NCBI GenBank assembly: GCA_003230355.1
Contig: QIDD01000044.1
Coordinates: 1-11,063 of the forward strand
Direction: 5' to 3'
Length of the DNA stretch: 11,063 nucleotides
From: Methanobacteriota archaeon
Lineage (GTDB): Archaea > Hydrothermarchaeota > Hydrothermarchaeia > Hydrothermarchaeales > SZUA-236
This document shows, one piece after another, positions 6,407 through 11,063 of this stretch; position 1 is the first letter of the stretch, and each line of letters begins with the position of its first letter. The notes beneath the pieces are model-generated. The model ran no database searches, had not been told where the DNA came from, and saw nothing but the letters and a program-made list of their open reading frames with translations. The position numbers and the translations under genes were made by a program.

Positions 6407-7048
6407 TTATATAGCCTTTAGCATTGATATTACATCGTCAATTGCTTTTTTGAGCAGCCGGCGCCCAAGCTCAATATCGACTTGCACGCCTTCATCCGCC
6501 GTTTTTTCAGCTAGCTTTTTTATCTTTGGGTTGACATGAGCTTCTCGCATGGCTACAAACCCGACTTCAGGGTATTTTTCAAAGTTATCCTGGCCTGCGA
6601 GATTAGCTATACCAACCACATCTGCAGCAACTGCCATTGAGCACTCGCCAGATCCGGCGTGCGCTCCCTCAAACTTCACAATCGCATTGTTAAAGGCGAT
6701 TTTCACGTCCAATTGTTCTGCGAGTTTTGGCAGGTGCCCGGCAATGAGCGTGTTTCCGCCGTGGCCGTTTACAACCACGAATTTTTCGATTCCAAGCCGT
6801 TCTATCGCGGTTTCAACAACGCATTTCAGGTCGTGAACAACAACTGGAATTGGAAAGTGCCGGCCATGTTTTATGTAATCATATTCGGCTGCCGAGTTCA
6901 CAATCCCCACGAGCTTTGCACCAGTTTGAGCCGCGGCCTTAAATGCAACATGGACTGTGAGCTTGGTGTCAGTGTCGGCGGGGAGGAGGCCGTGGCGTTC
7001 TTCCTGCGAGCCCAGGACAACTATTCCCACGTCTGAGCAGCAGTTCAT
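6407..7048 (-). CDS. arfB: Creatininase-family FAPy deformylase, ArfB type (riboflavin/F420 biosynthesis)
   Basis: A 213-residue protein of the creatininase family, closest in pattern to archaeal ArfB, which removes formate from 2-amino-5-formylamino-6-ribosylamino-pyrimidinone 5'-phosphate. This is the second step of the archaeal riboflavin and F420 (deazaflavin) route from GTP. Likely metal ligands are E17 and H19 in SQEERHG, D27 in LPADTDTKL, and H130/E135 in GAHAGSGECS. NGHGGNT (94-100) is the family loop. IVNSAAEYDYIKHGRH and NFEKYPEVGFV match what I recall of methanogen ArfB, rather than creatininase proper. The ATG follows the TAA of ribH with no gap, so translation is almost certainly coupled. 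Pairing with lumazine synthase strongly supports the role. It ends 55 nt from the converging haem-domain gene. Confidence 0.88.
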   Translation of the reverse strand: MNCCSDVGIVVLGSQEERHGLLPADTDTKLTVHVAFKAAAQTGAKLVGIVNSAAEYDYIKHGRHFPIPVVVHDLKCVVETAIERLGIEKFVVVNGHGGNTLIAGHLPKLAEQLDVKIAFNNAIVKFEGAHAGSGECSMAVAADVVGIANLAGQDNFEKYPEVGFVAMREAHVNPKIKKLAEKTADEGVQVDIELGRRLLKKAIDDVISMLKAI

Positions 7049-7465
7049 TTACTCATCGAGTTCTTTGAGTTTTTTCACCATTTTGACGACTGTTTCAACG
7101 GCTCGCTTTGCATATCCCACGCGTTGAAGCGCTTCAAGCCTTGTGAGCCCTGGGCCTGATATGCCGAGTGACACGGGTTTGTTGAATTCCAGTGAGAGGT
7201 CGGTTATCTTTCGCGAGGCGTGCTGCACCACGATGTCGTCGTGGTCTGTCTCCCCTTCGATTACTGCTCCCAGTGTGACTACGCCGTCGATGTCTTTTTT
7301 TTCGAGGAGTTTTTTTACTGCAAGCGGCATGTCATAGACTCCGGGCACTGTGACAATTTTTATAATCTTTGCCTCTAAAAACTCTGCGTGCTCTTTTGCC
7401 AGTCCAAGCATTGCTGTTGTTACTTCATAGTTGAATTCTGATACTACAATTCCAAGATTTACCAT
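7049..7465 (-). CDS. ribH: 6,7-dimethyl-8-ribityllumazine synthase
   Basis: A 138-residue lumazine synthase, which condenses 5-amino-6-ribitylamino-uracil with 3,4-dihydroxy-2-butanone 4-phosphate in the penultimate step of riboflavin synthesis. Seen here are the N-terminal strand MVNLGIVVSEFNYEVT with the ring-stacking FN (F11), VPGVYDMP (40-47), the catalytic loop GAVIEGETDHDD (67-78) and GISGPGLTRLEAL in the phosphate-binding region. Length matches the short archaeal forms. The frame is open to 7528, but I place the start at 7465 because GAGGT lies 7 nt upstream, the family begins here, and the longer version would run through the TATA box. It is followed without gap by arfB. The operator-like repeats upstream suggest flavin-responsive control. 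Confidence 0.94.
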   Translation of the reverse strand: MVNLGIVVSEFNYEVTTAMLGLAKEHAEFLEAKIIKIVTVPGVYDMPLAVKKLLEKKDIDGVVTLGAVIEGETDHDDIVVQHASRKITDLSLEFNKPVSLGISGPGLTRLEALQRVGYAKRAVETVVKMVKKLKELDE

Positions 7466-7497
7466 ATTAATTACCTCAATGCGATTTTGTTCCGCAG

Positions 7498-7511
7498 TGG
7501 TATATATAATT
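7498..7511 (-). promoter_or_regulatory. TATA box of ribH-arfB operon
   Basis: Minus-strand AATTATATATACCA has its core TTATATATA at 7509-7501. Initiation is expected near 7478-7482, giving a leader of about 15 nt with the GAGGT site, consistent with the ATG at 7465. Confidence 0.75.
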
Positions 7512-7538
7512 TTTGAGTAGCAACTCAATTTTGAGTAG
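7511..7538. promoter_or_regulatory. Candidate operator: three alternating TTGAGT half-sites upstream of ribH TATA box
   Basis: The plus strand holds two exact copies of TTTTGAGTAG (7511-7520, 7529-7538). Between them lies an inverted half-site ACTCAA (7523-7528), which forms a palindrome with either neighbour (TTGAGT-4 nt-ACTCAA and ACTCAA-2 nt-TTGAGT). The array abuts the TATA box on its upstream side. Archaeal riboflavin genes are known to be controlled by the RbkR regulator, but I cannot confirm that this matches its motif. Confidence 0.6.
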
Positions 7539-7592
7539 AAAACACTGGATTACACTAAATCGCTGGATGAGGAGTGATAGCAAGCGAGTGAA

Positions 7593-7614
7593 CCCATTGT
7601 CGAGCAATGTGGGG
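7593..7614. repeat. Palindrome CCCATTG/CAATG-T-GGGG
   Basis: CCCATTG (7593-7599) and CAATG (7605-7609) plus GGG (7611-7613) pair with one T bulge around loop TCGAG. It is the tRNA-distal member of the hairpin series 3' of tRNA-Asn. Confidence 0.55.
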
Positions 7615-7651
7615 AGAAATTTAAGTCCAGCTTAAATTTCGGGTTTTGGGG
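7611..7651 (-). repeat. tRNA-linked palindromic repeat, copy 4
   Basis: On the minus strand CCCCAAAACCC (7651-7641) is followed by a perfect 10-bp palindrome GAAATTTAAG/CTTAAATTTC with loop CTGGA, then TCCCC. It has the same design as copies 1-3 (left CCC, A/T-rich palindrome, right TCC), with more diverged flanks. Confidence 0.7.
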
Positions 7652-7653
7652 TA

Positions 7654-7668
7654 ATTTTCGGTGTCGAG
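7654..7668 (-). repeat. 15-bp block shared with tRNA-Met flank
   Basis: The minus strand reads CTCGACACCGAAAAT, identical to 4148-4162. It lies between copies 3 and 4, just as the other lies between copies 1 and 2. Confidence 0.8.
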
Positions 7669-7687
7669 AGATTAAAGAACATCCTAT

Positions 7688-7728
7688 GGAGAATTTTGCA
7701 CAAGCAAAATTTGGGTTCTTTTTGGCGC
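7688..7728 (-). repeat. tRNA-linked palindromic repeat, copy 3
   Basis: On the minus strand GCGCCAAAAAGAACCCA (7728-7712) precedes a perfect 8-bp palindrome AATTTTGC/GCAAAATT with loop TTGT, then CTCC. Twelve bases, CAAAAAGAACCC, are identical to copies 1 and 2, while the palindrome is different. Confidence 0.8.
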
Positions 7729-7730
7729 TC

Positions 7731-7761
7731 TAAAGCTCTGCTTTAAATTTCGTGACACGAA
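7731..7761. repeat. Two short palindromes between copy 3 and the tRNA-Asn trailer
   Basis: TAAAGC (7731-7736)/GCTTTA (7740-7745) has loop TCT. TTCGTG (7749-7754)/CACGAA (7756-7761) has a 1-nt centre. Between them lies AAATTTCGTG-like sequence recalling the core of copy 1, so this may be a decayed copy. Confidence 0.5.
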
Positions 7762-7765
7762 GTGG

Positions 7766-7785
7766 TTTTTCTTACAGAAGAAAAA
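7766..7785 (-). terminator. U-run and stem-loop just 3' of tRNA-Asn
   Basis: On the minus strand TTTTTCTT/AAGAAAAA form a perfect 8-bp stem with loop CTGT, starting 8 nt after the tRNA. The arms match those after tRNA-Met except for one extra pair, while the loop differs. Confidence 0.55.
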
Positions 7786-7792
7786 TGTGCAG

Positions 7793-7865
7793 CGCTGTCG
7801 GCGGGACTCGAACCTGCGACCACGTGGTTAACAGCCACGCGCTCTACCTACTGAGCTACGACAGC
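7793..7865 (-). tRNA. tRNA-Asn (GUU)
   Basis: A 73-nt tRNA without an intron. The acceptor is GCTGTCG/CGACAGC, then TA, D stem GCTC/GAGC, anticodon stem CGTGG/CCACG with loop CTGTTAA (anticodon GTT), variable TGGTC, T arm GCAGG-TTCGAGT-CCCGC and discriminator G. No CCA is encoded. The T stem has an A-C mismatch at 51-63. Every other stem is fully paired and the anticodon is unambiguous. Confidence 0.96.
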
Positions 7866-7898
7866 AAATATGTTGAACGTATGTGTCATCCTATCATT

Positions 7899-7907
7899 CT
7901 TTATGAA
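7899..7907 (-). promoter_or_regulatory. Possible TATA box of tRNA-Asn
   Basis: Minus-strand TTCATAAAG is centred 38 nt upstream of the tRNA 5' end, close to the spacing seen at tRNA-Met. The match is weak. Confidence 0.35.
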
Positions 7908-7975
7908 GTTTTCTGTGTTGGTTTGGCTTGGGTTTATTTTGGGCTGATGAATCTGGCTTGGACTGTGTGGAATGG

Positions 7976-7983
7976 TTTATATG
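7976..7983 (+). promoter_or_regulatory. TATA box for the small ORF at 8010
   Basis: TTTATATG is centred about 30 nt before the ATG at 8010, with no ribosome site between, as expected for a leaderless message. Confidence 0.45.
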
Positions 7984-8009
7984 GGCGATTGCTCTGTTAA
8001 GTTGAGTTT

Positions 8010-8162
8010 ATGGAATTGACTCTGTCTGTTTCGGATGATTCTGATCATTTACGTGTTCAGACGGCTGTGAACATTCTTCGAAATCATCATTTGGCGCGGA
8101 TTAAAAAGGAGGATGCAGGTGTTGTTCAGCTTATTTATCACCGGATCGTTCGCCACACATAA
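8010..8162 (+). CDS. Candidate small protein, 50 residues, leaderless
   Basis: I do not recognise this protein. The frame encodes MELTLSVSDDSDHLRVQT, then AVNILRNHHLARIKKED and AGVVQLIYHRIVRHT: a short beta-like start, an acidic loop, an amphipathic helix and a basic second half, with a net positive C-terminus rich in histidine. The composition looks protein-like rather than random. A TATA-like box at the leaderless spacing points to the ATG. It converges on trpS with 5 nt between the stop codons and diverges from tRNA-Asn. No signal peptide, cysteine pair or membrane helix is present. Nothing here fixes a function, and chance cannot be excluded at this length. Confidence 0.45.
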   Translation: MELTLSVSDDSDHLRVQTAVNILRNHHLARIKKEDAGVVQLIYHRIVRHT

Positions 8163-8167
8163 CTTTG

Positions 8168-9271
8168 TTAGTCTTTTTCCTTTGCTTTCTCCCGTTTTTG
8201 CTGATGTGATTTTAGGAAGGCTGCTACTTTTTCTGCAAGGATTTGTTTATGTTCGCCGCAGAGTAGCTCGCCCGCCTTGCACCGCGCGTATTGTTCTTTC
8301 AGCTTTGTGTCGTCGTCTTCAAAGAGAAATGTCATGTAATGATAGACCGGGCAGATATCAGGATTTGCGCCGAGCCTTTTTTGCTCTGCAACAGTTGCCT
8401 GCCCACCGGTAAATGCGTTCATCACCTTTTTCTTCGCTGTTTTCTCAGTGTCTGTTGTGAAGATCGCAGATTCAGGGATTGAAGCTGACATCTTGCCGCC
8501 CTCCGCAAGACCTGGGAGAAATCTCCCTTGAATCGACGCCGGTTTAAAATATCCGAGCCTGGGGAGTACGTCGCGGGCCACACGAAAATATGGGTCCTGG
8601 TCGATTGCGTGGGGGATGAGGCAGGGGATGTTTCGCCCTTGTCTAACCGATTCAAGAAAGGCCGGAACTGCCTGCACACTGCTGAAAAATATCTGACCGA
8701 TGTTTGAGTCATTTCGCATGCCGAAAACCGCTTTCGTAGTTGAATAAGTGATCTTCTTTGCAACACCCAAGGCAAGAGGATAAAGAGTCTTACAGTAATC
8801 GATGTCAGAAAAAATCTCAGTCTTATTTGGATTGAATCCAAGAGCAATTACGTCAAGCGCGTTTTCATAGGCAAAGCTGTTCGTCTCCTCCAGACTAAGC
8901 CCAGGGTTGAAGAGGAATTTTTCATCATCTGTCATCTGGAAAAGGAGTTTAGACCCGAACTTTTCCTGAAGCCAACGTGTGAACATCCAGGGCACGAGGT
9001 GTCCGAGATGAGTGTGGCCTGACGGTCCTCTGCCTGTGTAGAGATAAAAAGGGTTGCCCCTTTCATATTCGTCAAGTATCCAGCCCAAGTCACGATGTGC
9101 AAAAAACAGACCACGGCGCAGAAGGGTGTGCAGAGTGCCGGTGTGCCCTTCCAACCGCTTCATAAGCTCAGGCGTGATTCGGTCCACACCAAAATCATTA
9201 ATCAGCTTCTCATAGTCTATCTCCCCTGAAACCTCCCAGGGAGTTACCACAAAATCGTTGTGCTCTGCCAT
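8168..9271 (-). CDS. trpS: Tryptophanyl-tRNA synthetase (archaeal/eukaryotic type)
   Basis: A 367-residue class I aminoacyl-tRNA synthetase charging tRNA-Trp. The N-terminal extension TPWEVSGEIDYEKLINDFG is typical of the archaeal/eukaryotic TrpRS. The HIGH-equivalent motif is GPSGHTHLGH (82-91), the KMSKS-equivalent is GKMSAS (259-264), and FQMTDDEKF, IPHAIDQDPYFRVARD and QGRFLPGL are strongly characteristic. The C-terminus ends in a lysine-rich tail (SHQQKREKAKEKD). Length is normal. The ATG lies 13 nt after the secY stop and is preceded by AAGGAG, so it is the third gene of rpl15-secY-trpS. In many euryarchaea adk occupies this place. Confidence 0.96.
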   Translation of the reverse strand: MAEHNDFVVTPWEVSGEIDYEKLINDFGVDRITPELMKRLEGHTGTLHTLLRRGLFFAHRDLGWILDEYERGNPFYLYTGRGPSGHTHLGHLVPWMFTRWLQEKFGSKLLFQMTDDEKFLFNPGLSLEETNSFAYENALDVIALGFNPNKTEIFSDIDYCKTLYPLALGVAKKITYSTTKAVFGMRNDSNIGQIFFSSVQAVPAFLESVRQGRNIPCLIPHAIDQDPYFRVARDVLPRLGYFKPASIQGRFLPGLAEGGKMSASIPESAIFTTDTEKTAKKKVMNAFTGGQATVAEQKRLGANPDICPVYHYMTFLFEDDDTKLKEQYARCKAGELLCGEHKQILAEKVAAFLKSHQQKREKAKEKD

Positions 9272-9284
9272 GAATTATGGCTCC

Positions 9285-10655
9285 TTAGCCTAAAATCCCC
9301 TTAAGCATGGGGTGGATTTCCATGAGCTGGTCTTTTGCCATCTGCTCATACATCTGATAGACTATACCCACGGTGAGTAGAACACCCATGCCTCCGCCAA
9401 GAGCGCCCAAAATATCTGCAAAGGCTGCGAGAAGCCCTACAACCAAGCCGCCGACAATTGTAAGAGGAGGGATGTATTTATCCAATACTTTTTCGATGAT
9501 TCTGATGTCACCTCTGAAGCCGGGGATATGCATTCCCCCGTCTTGAAGCTGTTTTGCAACCGTCTTAGAATCCATGCTCGCTGTTTCAACCCAAAACTTT
9601 GAAAACATTGCTGAAAGAATCAATAGAATAACGGTGTAAATGAGTGCGTGGACGATTGAAAACTCTGCCTGTCCAATGGGTTGGGGGCGTCGCATATAAA
9701 ATGCCAATCCGTTAATAGGGCTGCCAGCCACGAAAGTGCCGAGATAAGGACGGTTGATCTTATCCAGCAGCGTTGCCCAGAGCTGGACATTGGCCATGAG
9801 AATGCTTGCAAAGATTACCGGGATGTTGCTTGCATATATGAATTTAAGCGGATACCGGCCGCGGGCGCCGCGGAATCTGCCGTAGGTGAGAGGTATCTCC
9901 ACTCGCATAGTCTCAAAATATACGACAATCGCAAAGACAATGAGTGTTCCGGCGATTGGGATAAGAGTTGTAACATCACCTCTGCCCTTCGTGATGAGAA
10001 AGATGAACTTCGGTATAAGCCCTGCCGGCTCGGTTGCTCCTACAGCGGCTGGGAAGGGGTTGAAGGCACCGATGATGATTGACGACGACACACCAGCCAC
10101 GATGAAAAGCCCGATGCCTGAGCCAAAGCCCCATTTAGAAACAACTTCATCCATGAACAGTATGAGAACGCCCCCTATTGTGAGCTGGGCTATGAGGAGC
10201 AGAACCATCGGAAGATATCCATTTGTGGCCACCAATGCCGGGTCAGGCGCCAGCGCCCCCATAAGGACCATGACAATCGCTTCAAAGACCGTAAATAATA
10301 TGGCAAGCGTCTTCTGAGTGCCCTGAAATATCGCCTGATCCTTGGGATTTGACAGATCGAGGTCGATGAGTTTTCCGCCTACGAGTATTTGAAGGATGAT
10401 GGAGCCTGTGACAATCGGCCCGATGCCGAGTGTGATGATTGAACCAAAGCTTCCTGCAAGTACAGCGCGAAGGTTTGCGAAGAGATCGATTGTATCAGGA
10501 TTCAGACCATAAAGCGCGGTTTCAGAAAGTACGAAATATGTGACAAGCATAAGCGCTGTCCACTTAAGCTTATCATTGAAGGAAAGAGAATATCTAGGCT
10601 TTTCAACTTCAGGAAGGTTTGTAAGGATTCCTTCAAAGTTGTGCAGAAAACCCAT
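9285..10655 (-). CDS. secY: Preprotein translocase subunit SecY (Sec61 alpha)
   Basis: A 456-residue channel subunit of the SecYE-beta translocon, which moves unfolded proteins across, and membrane proteins into, the cytoplasmic membrane. The cytosolic N-terminal helix (LPEVEKPRYSLSFNDKLKW) leads to TM1, a plug region (about 55-72), the glycine-rich TM2b TLGIGPIVTGSIILQILVG (75-93), MDEVVSKWGFGSGIGLFI, the ribosome-binding loop around YFETMRVEIPLTYGRFRGARGRYP (246-269), FWVETASMDSKTVAKQL, and the last helices IPPLTIVGGLVVG and LGGGMGVLLTVGIVYQMYEQ. Ten membrane segments fit. GAGGGT precedes the ATG, 12 nt after the rpl15 stop. Length is near that of other archaeal SecY proteins. Confidence 0.97.
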   Translation of the reverse strand: MGFLHNFEGILTNLPEVEKPRYSLSFNDKLKWTALMLVTYFVLSETALYGLNPDTIDLFANLRAVLAGSFGSIITLGIGPIVTGSIILQILVGGKLIDLDLSNPKDQAIFQGTQKTLAILFTVFEAIVMVLMGALAPDPALVATNGYLPMVLLLIAQLTIGGVLILFMDEVVSKWGFGSGIGLFIVAGVSSSIIIGAFNPFPAAVGATEPAGLIPKFIFLITKGRGDVTTLIPIAGTLIVFAIVVYFETMRVEIPLTYGRFRGARGRYPLKFIYASNIPVIFASILMANVQLWATLLDKINRPYLGTFVAGSPINGLAFYMRRPQPIGQAEFSIVHALIYTVILLILSAMFSKFWVETASMDSKTVAKQLQDGGMHIPGFRGDIRIIEKVLDKYIPPLTIVGGLVVGLLAAFADILGALGGGMGVLLTVGIVYQMYEQMAKDQLMEIHPMLKGILG

Positions 10656-10667
10656 TATGTACCCTCG

Positions 10668-11063
10668 TCACTCCATTCCATCAGATACAGACACTGCCTT
10701 ACCGCCTGCAGCCTCAATCTTTTCTACAGCGCGCGGAGAAAAGGACTCAGCAGTAACCATCAGATTCTTTGTTACCTTGCCGGATCCAAGCACCTTTGAA
10801 TAATCAGTCTTCGTAAGATCAACTTCAAATTTCCCGGCTTTTTCGGTTGCCACGCCCTCAGTTACAAGGACAGCGATAAACTCGTCGAGAATACCTACAT
10901 TTATAGACTGGTAGATGTTTTTCGCTTCAACCGGCACCTTGAAACCATGCCTGCCAAAGTAATTGGGGGCGAATTTAACAATCCACGTCCATTTGCCCTT
11001 GTGGCCGCCCGCCATTCCAACACCGCCCCTGTTACCAGCTCCACGGTTCTTGTTGTGATGACC
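10668..11063 (-). CDS. rpl15: Large ribosomal subunit protein uL15, partial (N-terminus off window)
   Basis: The frame is open from the right edge to the TGA at 10668, giving 131 residues. The visible N-terminal part is the glycine-rich, rRNA-threading segment (HHNKNRGAGNRGGVGMAGGH), followed by KGKWTWIVKFAPNYFGRHGF, hallmark archaeal/eukaryotic L15 sequence. The globular end contains KVLGSGKVTKNLMVTAESFSPRAVEKI and AAGGKAVSV. The ATG at 11015 is internal: the frame and the conserved glycine-rich sequence continue upstream of it. Roughly 20-30 N-terminal residues should lie beyond the window. It is immediately upstream of secY, the universal end of the spc-type ribosomal cluster. Confidence 0.96.
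   Translation of the reverse strand, partial: GHHNKNRGAGNRGGVGMAGGHKGKWTWIVKFAPNYFGRHGFKVPVEAKNIYQSINVGILDEFIAVLVTEGVATEKAGKFEVDLTKTDYSKVLGSGKVTKNLMVTAESFSPRAVEKIEAAGGKAVSVSDGME

Noticed and set aside
7049..7528. Longer start (7528) for ribH
   Set aside because: The extension would be translated from the operator and TATA box. ATG 7465 has a GAGGT site and the family N-terminus.
7752..8000. 82-codon plus-strand open frame
   Set aside because: It is antisense to the whole of tRNA-Asn and its trailer stem, and its sequence has no protein-like character.
8422..8847. 141-codon minus-strand frame inside trpS
   Set aside because: It is an out-of-frame shadow of the synthetase gene, whose own frame carries the catalytic motifs.
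10668..11015. L15 starting at the ATG 11015
   Set aside because: The frame stays open upstream to the window edge and encodes the conserved glycine-rich start of L15, so this methionine is internal.

Overview
The window is archaeal and most likely euryarchaeal. The evidence is a two-part ribosomal/secretion set (L15, SecY), archaeal-type TrpRS, S19e, PDCD5/TFAR19 and the RNase P subunit Rpp21. There is also a creatininase-like formamide hydrolase (ArfB type) for the archaeal riboflavin/F420 branch, an intron-containing elongator tRNA-Met with a textbook bulge-helix-bulge, tRNAs without encoded CCA, TATA boxes, and leaderless or GGTG/GAGGT-led starts. I cannot name the genus from the sequence.

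Layout. From 3797 down to 1 on the minus strand runs rnp4 (Rpp21) - rps19e - pdcd5 - EamA-type transporter - thioredoxin-domain DUF255 protein. The last gene is broken by a frameshift at a 4-bp tandem repeat and then runs off the left edge. Divergently, on the plus strand, lie tRNA-Met(CAU) at 3917-4062 with a 71-nt intron, about 350 bp of hairpin-rich non-coding DNA, and a 644-residue membrane-anchored haem-domain protein (4417-6351). Converging on it from the minus strand is a tight two-gene operon, ribH-arfB (7465-6407), behind a strong TATA box with a candidate three-half-site operator. Next come about 230 bp of hairpin repeats, tRNA-Asn(GUU) on the minus strand (7865-7793), a candidate leaderless 50-residue ORF (8010-8162, plus), and then the minus-strand operon rpl15 (cut by the right edge) - secY - trpS.

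How the parts relate. The rnp4-rps19e-pdcd5 and rpl15-secY-trpS groups are translation/secretion housekeeping. ribH and arfB act in the same pathway: ArfB makes the deformylated pyrimidine on the archaeal riboflavin route, and RibH condenses the later pyrimidine intermediate with a four-carbon phosphate to give lumazine. The 644-residue protein pairs an outside haem-type domain (C-x3-C-H) with three membrane helices and an intracellular coiled coil like the stub of a sensor protein.

Most unusual observation. The DNA immediately 3' of the two tRNA genes, which are 3.7 kb apart and on opposite strands, carries the same ordered set of modules in the same orientation relative to each tRNA: a TTTTCTT/AAGAAAA stem-loop, a CAAAAAGAACCC - palindrome - CTCC element, the 15-mer CTCGACACCGAAAAT, then a second such palindrome. 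The palindromes differ in sequence between copies but stay perfectly base-paired, with conserved flanks. This looks like a tRNA-linked structured repeat cassette of unknown role.
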